Shown here: piece after piece, positions 34,788 to 42,785 of the stretch
How positions within the stretch are numbered: the first letter of the stretch is position 1
How the letters are laid out: each line of letters opens with the position of its first letter
Assembly: GCA_025359885.1 (NCBI GenBank)
Contig: JANYDG010000122.1
Span: forward strand, 1 to 64,000
Reading direction: 5' to 3'
DNA length: 64,000 bases
Origin: Acidobacteriota bacterium
Lineage (GTDB): Bacteria; Acidobacteriota; Terriglobia; Terriglobales; Acidobacteriaceae
The notes under the pieces: model-generated
What the model saw: the letters and a program-made list of their open reading frames with translations, nothing else
The model's database searches: none
Told to the model about the DNA's origin: nothing
Made by a program: the position numbers and the translations under genes

Positions 34788-35615
34788 TTATCCAAGTGAA
34801 CCAGTGAGCCAGTTGGGGAGATTTTCGAGGGGGAGGCGGAGGCCTACGTAGAAGCTGCCGAAGAGGGCGTAGCGGGCGCTTACTTCGTCGAAGCGCATCT
34901 CGTAGATGAGGCGTTTGAAGGTGACGGGATCCTGGGCGAAGAGGTCGACGCCCCACTCCCAGTCGTCTAAACCGATTGAGCCTGAGATTATCTGGCGGAC
35001 ATCTTCGGCGTAGCGGCGGCCGATCATGCCGTGAAGGTGCATCATGCGCTGGCGGTCGGCCATGGTTTCGGTGTACCAGTTGACTTCTTCGCCGCGCTTG
35101 CGGTCCATGGGGTAGAAGCAGGCGTAGGGTGCGTCGGGAATTGTCGGGTAGATGCGGCTGGCCATGGCGGTGGCCTGGCGGGCGAGGGTTTCCTGAATGC
35201 CGGCGTTCCACTCGGGCGAGTGGGGCACGATGTCGCGAGCAGCGAGGGCGGAGTAGGTTTTGGCGGTGGATTCGTAGAGGCCGAGCTCGACGACGGAGAG
35301 GTAGCTGTAGGTTGGGGTGAGGAAATCGTGGAGTTCGGTCTGAGCGAGGAAGAGTTCGACCTGATTGAGGTCTTTGAAGGTGTCGCGCAGGTGGATGAAC
35401 ATGAGGTCGCCTTTGTGGCCGAGCAGGGAATAGAGGACGGACTGCTGTTTGGCTTCGGGGCCGGAGATGGCTTGGATTTTGGCGAGGGCCGCGACGGCGA
35501 TGCGCTGCTGTTCGGCGGCGGAGAGTGCGCGCCAGGCCTTCCAGTTGAAGGTGAAGAGCTGGTGGAGCATGCTGGAGCCTTCGATAGTGAGCGGGACTGC
35601 TGGGGTTTCAGACAT
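34788..35615 (-). CDS. hemQ: Coproheme decarboxylase HemQ (chlorite dismutase family)
   Basis: 275 aa. HemQ (ChdC) converts Fe-coproporphyrin III to heme b with peroxide in the coproporphyrin-dependent route. The family pattern is clear: HLRDTFKDL, YSYLSVVELGLYE, CFYPMDRKRGEEVNWY (the Tyr region), HGMIGRRYAEDVRQIISGSIGLDDWEWGVDLFA and the C-terminal YEMRFDEVSARYALFGSFYVG. The nearness to hemACD suggests this bacterium finishes heme by the coproporphyrin route; the other late enzymes are outside the window. Confidence 0.92.
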   Translation of the reverse strand: MSETPAVPLTIEGSSMLHQLFTFNWKAWRALSAAEQQRIAVAALAKIQAISGPEAKQQSVLYSLLGHKGDLMFIHLRDTFKDLNQVELFLAQTELHDFLTPTYSYLSVVELGLYESTAKTYSALAARDIVPHSPEWNAGIQETLARQATAMASRIYPTIPDAPYACFYPMDRKRGEEVNWYTETMADRQRMMHLHGMIGRRYAEDVRQIISGSIGLDDWEWGVDLFAQDPVTFKRLIYEMRFDEVSARYALFGSFYVGLRLPLENLPNWLTGSLG

Positions 35616-35638
35616 GGATTAAGCCTCGTGGATAGTTT

Positions 35639-35730
35639 ACAGGGGTCAGGGGTCAAAAACTAAGGGCCAGGGGTCAGGGGTCAAAGGCTAGGGGTCAGGG
35701 GTCAGGGGTCAAAGGCTAGGGACGAGGGAG
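35639..35730 (+). repeat. Tandem CAGGGGT heptamer repeat
   Basis: Several imperfect copies of (T)CAGGGGT with AAAGGCTA spacers, ending CTAGGGACGAGGG. It lies between hemQ and the DedA gene, and its final unit is shared with 33203-33240. Confidence 0.75.
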
Positions 35731-35762
35731 ACGCGCAAATTGGACGTTTATACTAATTAGCT

Positions 35763-36401
35763 GTGACCGAACATATTGTTGCCAGCCTGGTTAAGTTTGT
35801 CATTTGGGTGATTTCGAGCACTGGATATGCCGGTGTTGGGTTGTTGATGGCGATTGAATCCGCCTGCATACCGCTGCCCTCTGAGATCATCATGCCGTTT
35901 GCGGGATACCTGGTGTTCAAGGGCCAGTTCAACCTGTTGCTGGTGGCTACGGCCGGTGCGCTGGGGTGCAATCTTGGCTCAGTGGTGGCGTATTGGGTGG
36001 GCGCGATTGGCGGACGGCCATTGGTGCTGCGCTACGGGCGATATGTGTTGATGAGCCCCAGGGACCTGGACCGGATGACCCATTTTTTTGAGAAGCACGG
36101 GTCGATCACGGTGCTGGTGGGGCGGTTGCTGCCGGTGGTGCGCACGTTTATTGCGCTGCCTGCGGGGATTGCGCGGATGCCGCAGTTGCGGTTTCACATT
36201 TACACGTTTATCGGGTCGTGGCCTTTCTGCTATGCGCTGGCGTATGCCGGGGCGAAGCTGGGGGAAAGCTGGGACGATCCACACTCGCCATTTCACACGA
36301 TTTTCCATCGATTCCACACCGTAGTGGAGGTGGCAGTGGTGGCGGCTCTGGTCTGGTTTGTGTGGTCGCATTGGAAGCATCGGAATGAGGAAGCGGTTTA
36401 G
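35763..36401 (+). CDS. DedA family membrane protein
   Basis: 212 aa from a GTG. DedA/VTT proteins act as phospholipid scramblases or transporters of polyprenyl-phosphate lipids. E-SACIPLPSE (the conserved acidic/Pro motif), GYLV, G.....YWVGAIGGRP, then FEKHG....L.GRLLPVVRTFIALPAGIARM, which carries the functional arginines. Four to five membrane segments and a charged tail. It precedes the inositol-phosphate synthase gene by 79 bp on the same strand. Confidence 0.88.
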   Translation: MTEHIVASLVKFVIWVISSTGYAGVGLLMAIESACIPLPSEIIMPFAGYLVFKGQFNLLLVATAGALGCNLGSVVAYWVGAIGGRPLVLRYGRYVLMSPRDLDRMTHFFEKHGSITVLVGRLLPVVRTFIALPAGIARMPQLRFHIYTFIGSWPFCYALAYAGAKLGESWDDPHSPFHTIFHRFHTVVEVAVVAALVWFVWSHWKHRNEEAV

Positions 36402-36480
36402 GTATCAGGGTTCAGGGATCGGGCAATTTTGAATTGGATTTTTAAGCAGTAAGTACAACATTGGGAAGGTTAGGTTAGCG

Positions 36481-37818
36481 ATGTCAAACGAAGTGGAAGT
36501 TGGCGGCAAGGCTGCTGCGATTGCGCCCGCGAAGGGCAAGCTTGGAGTGATGATAGTGGGCATGGGAGCCGTCGCTACGACGCTGATTGCGGGCGTGGAG
36601 GCGGTTCGGCGCGGGGTGGCGAAGCCGATCGGTTCGCTGACGCAAATGGGGACGATTCGGCTGGGGAAGCGGACGGATGGGAATTCGCCCCTGATCAGGG
36701 ACTTTGTGCCGCTCGCTGACCTGAACGATGTGGTGTTTACGGGCTGGGATATTTTTGAGGACAACGTGTACGAGGCTGCCAGCCATGCGAAGGTGCTGGA
36801 CCACGATCAATTGATGCAGATCAAGCCTTATCTGGAAGCTATCAAGCCGATGCCGGCGGTGTTTGACAACCACTATGTGAAGCGGCTGCACGGGACGCAC
36901 GTGAAGGTGGGCAAGCACAAGTGCGACCTGGCGATGCAGGTGATTGCCGACATTGAGGCGTTCCGGGCGACGGTGGACCGGGTGGTAGTGCTGTGGGCGG
37001 GGTCGACGGAAATTTTCCTGGAGCCGACGGCAGTCCATGCTTCGATAGAGGCCTTTGAAAAAGGGATGGTCGCAAATGACCCCGCGATTGCGCCTTCGCA
37101 GATTTATGCGTATGCGGCGCTGAAGCTGGGGGTTCCGTTTGCCAATGGTGCGCCGAATCTGACGGTGGATTTGCCGGTGATGGTGGAGCTTTCGAAGAAA
37201 TACGGCGCGCCGATTACCGGCAAGGATTTCAAAACGGGACAGACGTTTTTGAAGACGGTGCTGGCACCGGCCTTCAAAGCGCGGATGCTGGGCGTGGCGG
37301 GGTGGTACTCGACGAACATTCTGGGTAACCGGGATGGCGAGGTGCTGGACGACCCGGAGAGTTTCAAGACGAAGGAAGAGTCGAAGCTGGGGGTGCTTGA
37401 CTTTATCCTGCAGCCGGAGCTTTACCCTGACCTGTATAAGGACCTGTATCACAAGGTGCGGATCAACTACTATCCACCGCGCGGGGACAACAAGGAAGGC
37501 TGGGATAACATTGATATTTTTGGCTGGCTGGGTTATCCGATGCAGATCAAGGTGGATTTCCTGTGCCGGGATTCGATTCTGGCTGCGCCGATTGCGCTGG
37601 ACCTGGTGCTGTTTCTCGACCTTGCCAAGCGGACGCCGCAGTTGGCGAATATCGGCATTCAGGAGTGGCTGAGCTTTTATTGGAAGAGCCCGCAGACTGC
37701 TCCGGGGCTGTATCCGGAGCATGACTTGTTTATTCAGTTGATGAAGCTGAAGAACACGCTGCGGCACATCATGGGCGAGGATTTGATTACGCACCTGGGG
37801 CTGGAGTATTACGACTAA
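36481..37818 (+). CDS. ino1: myo-Inositol-1-phosphate synthase
   Basis: 445 aa. It cyclises glucose-6-phosphate to inositol-3-phosphate using NAD. NAD site GMGAVATTLIAGVEA near 27-40, WDI..D, LPVMVELSKKYGAPITGKDFKTGQTFLKT with the active-site Lys region, GWYSTNILGNRDGEVL and KVRINYYPPRGDNKEGWDNIDIFGW. It points to inositol-containing lipids or compatible solutes. A terminator follows, so the unit is DedA-ino1 or ino1 alone. Confidence 0.94.
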   Translation: MSNEVEVGGKAAAIAPAKGKLGVMIVGMGAVATTLIAGVEAVRRGVAKPIGSLTQMGTIRLGKRTDGNSPLIRDFVPLADLNDVVFTGWDIFEDNVYEAASHAKVLDHDQLMQIKPYLEAIKPMPAVFDNHYVKRLHGTHVKVGKHKCDLAMQVIADIEAFRATVDRVVVLWAGSTEIFLEPTAVHASIEAFEKGMVANDPAIAPSQIYAYAALKLGVPFANGAPNLTVDLPVMVELSKKYGAPITGKDFKTGQTFLKTVLAPAFKARMLGVAGWYSTNILGNRDGEVLDDPESFKTKEESKLGVLDFILQPELYPDLYKDLYHKVRINYYPPRGDNKEGWDNIDIFGWLGYPMQIKVDFLCRDSILAAPIALDLVLFLDLAKRTPQLANIGIQEWLSFYWKSPQTAPGLYPEHDLFIQLMKLKNTLRHIMGEDLITHLGLEYYD

Positions 37819-37863
37819 GGCATCTGCCATGCAGGCAGACGCCTCCCGTTGGTCGGCCAACGT

Positions 37864-37896
37864 AAAACGCCTCATCCGGAGTGGGTGGGGCGTTTT
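37864..37896 (+). terminator. Rho-independent terminator after ino1
   Basis: A 14-bp stem (37864-37877 with 37883-37896, including G-T pairs) with a 5-nt loop. The 3' arm ends GGGGCGTTTT. Confidence 0.8.
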
Positions 37897-37976
37897 GATG
37901 TCGTGAAAACGGCAGTGCCTCATCGGTTAGGCTGAGGAAGGTCTGTTAGGTGTCCAGTTTATCAGGAGGATGGGTG

Positions 37977-38651
37977 ATGAGTGAGTTTGTGACGTTGAAG
38001 ACGGCGGATGGATTTGAGATTGGCGCGTATGTGGCGCGGCCTGAGGGCGAACCGATTGGCGGGCTGGTGGTGGTGCAGGAGATTTTTGGGGTGAATGCGC
38101 ATATTCGAGCGGTGGCGGATGGGTATGCGAAGGACGGGTTTCTGGTGGTGGCTCCGGCGATGTTTGATCGCTTTGAGAAGGGTGTGGAATTGGGCTATGA
38201 CGCCGAGGGCTGGAAGGCGGCGATGGGGTTTGCGGGGCGGCTGAATCCTGGGGATTCGCTGCACGATGTGGCTGCTGCGGTGGAATATGCCGCAACGGAG
38301 TCGGGCGAAAAAGTCGGCGTGGTGGGGTATTGCTTTGGCGGGTCGATGGCGTGGCTGGCGGCGACGCGGCTGAAGGTGGCGGCGGCAGTTGGATACTATG
38401 GCGGGATGATTGGGAAGTTTGCGACGGAGAAGCCGACAGCTCCGGTGATGCTGCATTTTGGCGCGCTGGATGAGCATATTCCTGCTGCGGTGGGGAAAGC
38501 GTTGAAGGCGGCGAATCCTGAGGCCGAGGTTTATTCGTACGAGGCGGGGCATGCTTTCAATCGTGATGCGGACCCAAAGGCTTATGTGGCGGAGGCTGCG
38601 GAGCTGGCGCGGACGCGGTCGGTCGAGTTTTTGAAGAAGCATCTAGTCTAG
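37977..38651 (+). CDS. Dienelactone hydrolase family alpha/beta hydrolase
   Basis: 224 aa from the ATG at 37977 with AGGAGGA upstream; an earlier ATG at 37950 lacks one. Catalytic Cys in the nucleophile elbow GYCFGGS, Asp in GALDEHIP and His in AGHAFNR form the DLH triad. VVVQEIFGVNAHIR near the N-terminus is typical. It probably hydrolyses a lactone or ester; the substrate is unknown. Confidence 0.9.
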   Translation: MSEFVTLKTADGFEIGAYVARPEGEPIGGLVVVQEIFGVNAHIRAVADGYAKDGFLVVAPAMFDRFEKGVELGYDAEGWKAAMGFAGRLNPGDSLHDVAAAVEYAATESGEKVGVVGYCFGGSMAWLAATRLKVAAAVGYYGGMIGKFATEKPTAPVMLHFGALDEHIPAAVGKALKAANPEAEVYSYEAGHAFNRDADPKAYVAEAAELARTRSVEFLKKHLV

Positions 38652-38673
38652 CGTGCGTGACTTTGTAAGTCGG

Positions 38674-38701
38674 AAGGCCCTGTCTGTTCGGATGGGGCCT
38701 T
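38674..38701 (+). terminator. Possible terminator after the hydrolase
   Basis: AAGGCCC paired with GGGCCTT across a 14-nt loop, followed by a weak T run, 22 nt after the stop. Confidence 0.45.
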
Positions 38702-38955
38702 TGCTTTGCGGTGGACTGACTGCTTGCGTTGCAAACTTGGGTTGTGCCTGGCATGGAGTTTTCTGTTTTTCAACTGGGTGCGACAATCGTGCCAGGAGTC
38801 TATCGAGGGCTGGCAGGTCGGAGGGCCATGCGTGGAGGAATCTGCCGAAAAAAGGCAATTCGTTGATTTTGCTTTCGAAGAGGCGCAAATCCTTGCGGAT
38901 AGCGTTTTTATCCCCTCTCGCATTACACTCGTAAGTTTTTGAAGGCGAGGGGTTT
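38702..38955. other. Intergenic region, no gene seen
   Basis: Part of a 304-bp gap between the hydrolase and the broken GT39 gene. Short open frames exist on both strands but none has family signals. Confidence 0.5.
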
Positions 38956-39403
38956 ATGCATCGATTGAAAATGCCCGTGTGGTTTCTTGCGGGCGCGCTA
39001 ATCCTCCTGCAGATGATCCTGGTGGCGGTCATTGTTCATGGTGAGTCGCTTACCTTCGATGAGGCCGGCCAAATTTTTGCCAGCTACATGATGTGGCATA
39101 GCGGCGACTACGGACTTAATCCGGAGCATCCGCCGCTGGTGAAGCTGGTGGCGACGCTGCCCCTGCTGCAGGAGAAGCTTTGGGTGCCTACCTTGAAACA
39201 GCGGTGGTTCAAGTCAGAGGCGTACCGGGATGGCCGCGAATTCATGGAACAGAATGACGACCCTGGGAGACGCCCAGACGGCTTTAGGCGACAAGAGCAG
39301 TGCGCGAGCCGGGTATGAATTGGCTCTGGCGGCTGCGCATCGACTGGAAGCTGACGCGCAGCCGCTGTATGTGCCGGATTTAGAGCAGAAGCTGCATTCG
39401 TGA
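38956..39403 (+). pseudogene. Internally deleted GT39/TPR membrane glycosyltransferase
   Basis: Residues 1-99 (38956 to about 39252) are the intact start of a polyprenol-dependent mannosyltransferase-like protein: a first membrane helix, then LTFDEAGQIFASYMMW....NPEHPPLVKL with the luminal acidic motif. Right after REFMEQND the reading jumps by one base, and the remaining sequence (39254-39403, MTTLGDAQTALGDKSSARAG...) reads as the last part of a TPR helix pair. The family is usually over 500 aa with a C-terminal TPR region, so the middle has been deleted and the join is out of frame. Confidence 0.75.
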
Positions 39404-39589
39404 CGACGGCCTGGCATGAGGCGTGACCAGATTTGGGGTACGCCGGTCAGGAAAAGCTATAAAAGACTGCTAAAAAGCTATCGATACAAAGTATCCCGCC
39501 TTAAGCACGAGGAGACTGTGTTGAAGGTGGGGGCACCCTGGGCGGCGTTTTTGAAGAAGAATCAGATTCAAGGGAGGGCAAACCAGGAT

Positions 39590-40003
39590 TCAGAGGCCGA
39601 GGAGGGGGAGGCTTTCGGCTTTGGCGGCATGACGCAGGTCCTGGTCGAGGGTAGCGAGGGGGAGCTTGAGGCGGAGGGCTAGTTCGAGGTAGGTGGCGTC
39701 GTAGACGGTAAGTTTGTGGCGGTCTGCAAGGGCGATTGTTCTGCCCCATGCTTGTGTACCAGTCTCTGAGTCGCAATCAATTGGAAGTTGGGTAAGCCAC
39801 GCCAGGATTTCGCTTTTCTCGATTCGATCTAAACGACCTCTCTTCACACTCATGGAGAGGGAATTTGCGACTTAAAGTTTCCATAATTGAGGAACCTTAG
39901 CGGTCTGTATTGCGGTGTGGCGAAAAACCTCTTCGATAACCGGGGTGGATTGGTCAGGAAAGACTCGCGCTATGGTAGCGGAGCTATCGAGGACCAAACT
40001 CAT
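39590..40003 (-). pseudogene. vapC: VapC PIN-domain toxin with a nonsense codon
   Basis: A 138-codon frame reading MSLVLDSSATIARVF..., then VPQLWKL, a TAA at 39872-39874 (codon 44), then VANSLSMSVKRGRLD and the C-terminal PIN half with LTVYDATYLELALR and LATLDQDLR. In PIN toxins that stop position is the conserved active-site Glu (W-x-x-E-V-A-N). A single GAA-to-TAA change restores the frame. VapC toxins are RNases. Translation restart at the ATG at 39853 would make only the second half, without the first Asp. Confidence 0.85.
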
Positions 40004-40251
40004 TTGCGGCCCTCATCTCGATAAGCCTTCCATTCTTCCCAGACGAAAGGTCCTCTTTTGGCTTTCCTGGCCATGGCACTGATTTCGTCCAGTGCTTTCA
40101 AGGCTTGATCAATGTCATGCGAGGGGATATCGGGGACGAGGCGGGCGAACGGCTTTCCGTGGCGGGTGATGCGGACCTCTTCGCCTCTTTCGACGCGGTC
40201 GAGCAGGGAGCCGAGTTTGTTTTTTGCTTCGAATGCACCGACTTCGATCAT
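40000..40251 (-). CDS. vapB: Phd/YefM family antitoxin (VapB)
   Basis: 83 aa. The N-terminal Phd fold MIEVGAFEAKNKLGSLLDRVERGEEVRITRHGKPFARLVP is complete, and the C-terminal tail (WEEWKAYRDEGRK) is the toxin-binding part. Its stop overlaps the vapC start by 4 bp. It looks intact, while its toxin does not. Confidence 0.88.
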   Translation of the reverse strand: MIEVGAFEAKNKLGSLLDRVERGEEVRITRHGKPFARLVPDIPSHDIDQALKALDEISAMARKAKRGPFVWEEWKAYRDEGRK

Positions 40252-40276
40252 GATTGACGTTCTTGAACAGACCAGC

Positions 40277-42586
40277 TTAAGCCAGCTTGACATCTTCCTC
40301 GTGATCTTGTGCGGGCGGGGGTGGGGGCAGACGGCGGACTGTGAGGACGGTGATGTCGTCTTCCTGCCCGAAGTCTTTTGCTGCTTCGGCGATGAAGAAG
40401 GCGGATTGGCCGCTGAGGTTGTGGACGCGTTCAAAGCCGAAGAGTTCACCGTTGGGCTTGCGAGCCTCGGCGACGCCGTCCGACATCATGAGTAGGCGGT
40501 CGCCCGGGTGGAGATAGAGGCGGGTCTCGTCGTACTCGATGTTGCCGATGACGCCGAGGGGCAGGCCGCCGGGGAGAACGACTTCCTGGCTGTTGAGGTA
40601 GGGTGGAGGGTGCCCGGCGGAGGCGACGGTGAGTTCGCCGTTTGCAGAGAAGTAAGCGGCCTGACAGGTGGTGAGGCTGGAGCTGCCGACGAGGACTTCG
40701 TTGAGGGCAGAGAGCAGCTTGCCGGGGTCGGTTTGCGGCGAGCGGCGGAGTGCGCCCATAAGCATGGAGACGTTCATGGCGGCCTGGAGGCCGTGGCCAG
40801 CGACATCGCCGATTACGACGAGGAGTCCTCCGTCGCCGGTGGCGTTGATGTGGAAGAAGTCGCCGCCTACTTCGTTGGCGGGGGTGTAGATGGTGTCGAC
40901 GTGGAAGCCGGGGGTTTTGGGTGATTCGCGAGGAATCATCAGTTCCTGGACGCTGCGGGCGGCGGCGAGTTCATTGGAGGCGCGTTCTCGCTCGCGGTGG
41001 ATACGCTGAAAGCGGACGAAGATGATGAGGATGATGACGAAGATGCCGGCGAAATCGGCGACTGCGGAGAAGTGGATGGGAACAGGTCCGGCCTGGAAAG
41101 TGAGGGGCGACTGTACGGGTCCGGTTCCCATCCAACTGGTGGTCGCGGTAACGGAAGCCAGCTCAACCATGCCGACGATGCTCAGGAGCAGGGGGACGAG
41201 GAGCAAAGCTGCTTCAAAATTACGCTTGATCGTGGCTGCGGTAAGGGTGATGCCGGTAAACACGATCCACCCCAACACCCAGATGGTCGCGAAGAGTCCG
41301 GAAACGACGAATCCGATGGCGATGGCATCGCTTTGGTGGATGGAGTACAACAGGGGTCCGAAAGTAAGCAACAGGGGAGCAGAAAAGCGCAGGGCGAGGA
41401 GGTACCAGCGGCGGCGCAGGGCCAGGAACGAGACGAGGAATTCGAAGTAAAAATAGCCGGAGATGAGCAGAAACTGGATGACCAAGGCACCCATGCTGAC
41501 TGTTTCGAGATTGGCGGTGGTGCCGACAATATCAAAAAAAGCGAGGGGGGCGACGGTGATGAGATGGAGACCGAGCCAGAGGTATTCGCGACGATCTCTC
41601 TGGGTGTAGAAGAGGGCGAGGAGGAAAAAGCCGAGGAGGAATTTGATGCAGGCGTCGACGAGGGCGGGGAGGCGCTCAAAGAGGACGGCATGTTCCCAGA
41701 GGTGGAGGTGATCGCGCAGGTCGTCGCCGCTGCCGAGCAGGAAGGTGCGGTTGGCGAAGAAGCCGGTGTAGGCGTCGAGACCGAAAGGGACGAAGGGGAT
41801 GCGAACCGCGACGACGAGTGAGGTCTGTTCGGCAGGAATGTCGATGGGGTAGATACGGGAGATCTGCTGGAAGGCTTCTGGGTTCTTGCCGTTGGGACCC
41901 TCTGGGTTGATCAATTTTCCGTTGGCGAAAAGGTCGAGGCCGACGGTCTGGTTATTGATGGCGATCTGCGAATTGCGGGTGACAGGGAGTCGGACATAGA
42001 TTGCCAGTGGTCCATGTTGCGGGGGGAGCTGGATGCGTATTCGGAACCAGGCGAAGGGGCGACTGTGCGGCTGACGGCGCTTTTCGGAGTTGGCATTGGG
42101 GTCGTTTGTCGGCCGAGGTTGGTCGGCATTTTGTTCGGTGTGGGCTTCGTCGAGCTCGGCGAGCGCTTCTTTGGCGTCGCGAATAGGCCAGGCAGAGTCG
42201 TCGAAATCGGGTTTGGCAGGATCGTTGGAGTGGGCGATGCCGAGGCGCCAGTTGCGGTCAAGAACGATGGGTGCGCCGAGCGCGGAGGCATCGAATACGA
42301 CGGACTGGCCCACTTTTGGAATTTCGCCGGTGGGGGGATGTATTTTGGCGCGGGGAAAAAGGAAGTCACCGGGAGGGCGCTGATGGTCGTCGGGGCGCGT
42401 GCCAGCGGGCGGTGCAGCGGGGTTGGTAGTCGGGCTGGCTGGTGGCTTTTGGGCGATTGAGGGAGCGCTACAAAAGATGGCTGCAAGGGCGAGAATGGAC
42501 AAGGCCGCCAGGGACCCCTTGCGGGGGACGAGAGGGAGAAGGCGTGCGATTTTCTGGTTCCGACGCGAGCGTATTTGTAAAGGCAT
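40277..42586 (-). CDS. Membrane-anchored PP2C-type serine phosphatase (SpoIIE/RsbU-like)
   Basis: 769 aa from the ATG at 42586 (GGAGGG upstream). Order: hydrophobic N-terminus; a periplasmic galactose-binding-like domain (DFDDSAWP, then WFRIRIQLP); seven membrane helices (about 300-510); a coiled linker (HRERERASNELAAARSVQE); and a cytosolic PP2C domain with EVGGDFF, GDVAGHG, AGHPPP, SDGVAEA and DDITVL, all metal ligands present. Such proteins dephosphorylate anti-sigma antagonists in partner-switching. No STAS or HPK gene is adjacent, so the target is unknown. Confidence 0.87.
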   Translation of the reverse strand: MPLQIRSRRNQKIARLLPLVPRKGSLAALSILALAAIFCSAPSIAQKPPASPTTNPAAPPAGTRPDDHQRPPGDFLFPRAKIHPPTGEIPKVGQSVVFDASALGAPIVLDRNWRLGIAHSNDPAKPDFDDSAWPIRDAKEALAELDEAHTEQNADQPRPTNDPNANSEKRRQPHSRPFAWFRIRIQLPPQHGPLAIYVRLPVTRNSQIAINNQTVGLDLFANGKLINPEGPNGKNPEAFQQISRIYPIDIPAEQTSLVVAVRIPFVPFGLDAYTGFFANRTFLLGSGDDLRDHLHLWEHAVLFERLPALVDACIKFLLGFFLLALFYTQRDRREYLWLGLHLITVAPLAFFDIVGTTANLETVSMGALVIQFLLISGYFYFEFLVSFLALRRRWYLLALRFSAPLLLTFGPLLYSIHQSDAIAIGFVVSGLFATIWVLGWIVFTGITLTAATIKRNFEAALLLVPLLLSIVGMVELASVTATTSWMGTGPVQSPLTFQAGPVPIHFSAVADFAGIFVIILIIFVRFQRIHRERERASNELAAARSVQELMIPRESPKTPGFHVDTIYTPANEVGGDFFHINATGDGGLLVVIGDVAGHGLQAAMNVSMLMGALRRSPQTDPGKLLSALNEVLVGSSSLTTCQAAYFSANGELTVASAGHPPPYLNSQEVVLPGGLPLGVIGNIEYDETRLYLHPGDRLLMMSDGVAEARKPNGELFGFERVHNLSGQSAFFIAEAAKDFGQEDDITVLTVRRLPPPPPAQDHEEDVKLA

Positions 42587-42785
42587 CGTGCCCTCCACTG
42601 TATCGTAGACGGGCGGTAGTTCCAATGGGGAATGATGGGTGTGCCGATGGTGATTTGCGATCTGGTTTGTGTATTGGATGGACATATATCGAGATGGACG
42701 AGGAAATCGGGTTGGCGGGTACTCACGAAAGGGCGCATACTGGCGTCTAACGCGTCAGGTCGGTTTGTCGCTGGAGGTTTCGGTT

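Noticed and set aside
35639-35730. CRISPR-like array
   Set aside because: The units are only about 7 bp, without spacer-sized unique sequence, so this is a simple tandem repeat.
36484-37923. A 479-codon minus-strand open frame opposite ino1
   Set aside because: It is antisense to a clear gene, has Arg/His-rich composition with no domain, and follows from the GC-rich codon pattern of ino1.
39416-39682. Plus-strand open frame after the GT39 remnant
   Set aside because: It overlaps the vapC 3' end on the opposite strand and has no family signal.
40997-41821. A 274-codon acidic open frame opposite the PP2C phosphatase
   Set aside because: Low-complexity Glu/Asp/Gly composition, no start signal, and antisense to a well-supported gene.
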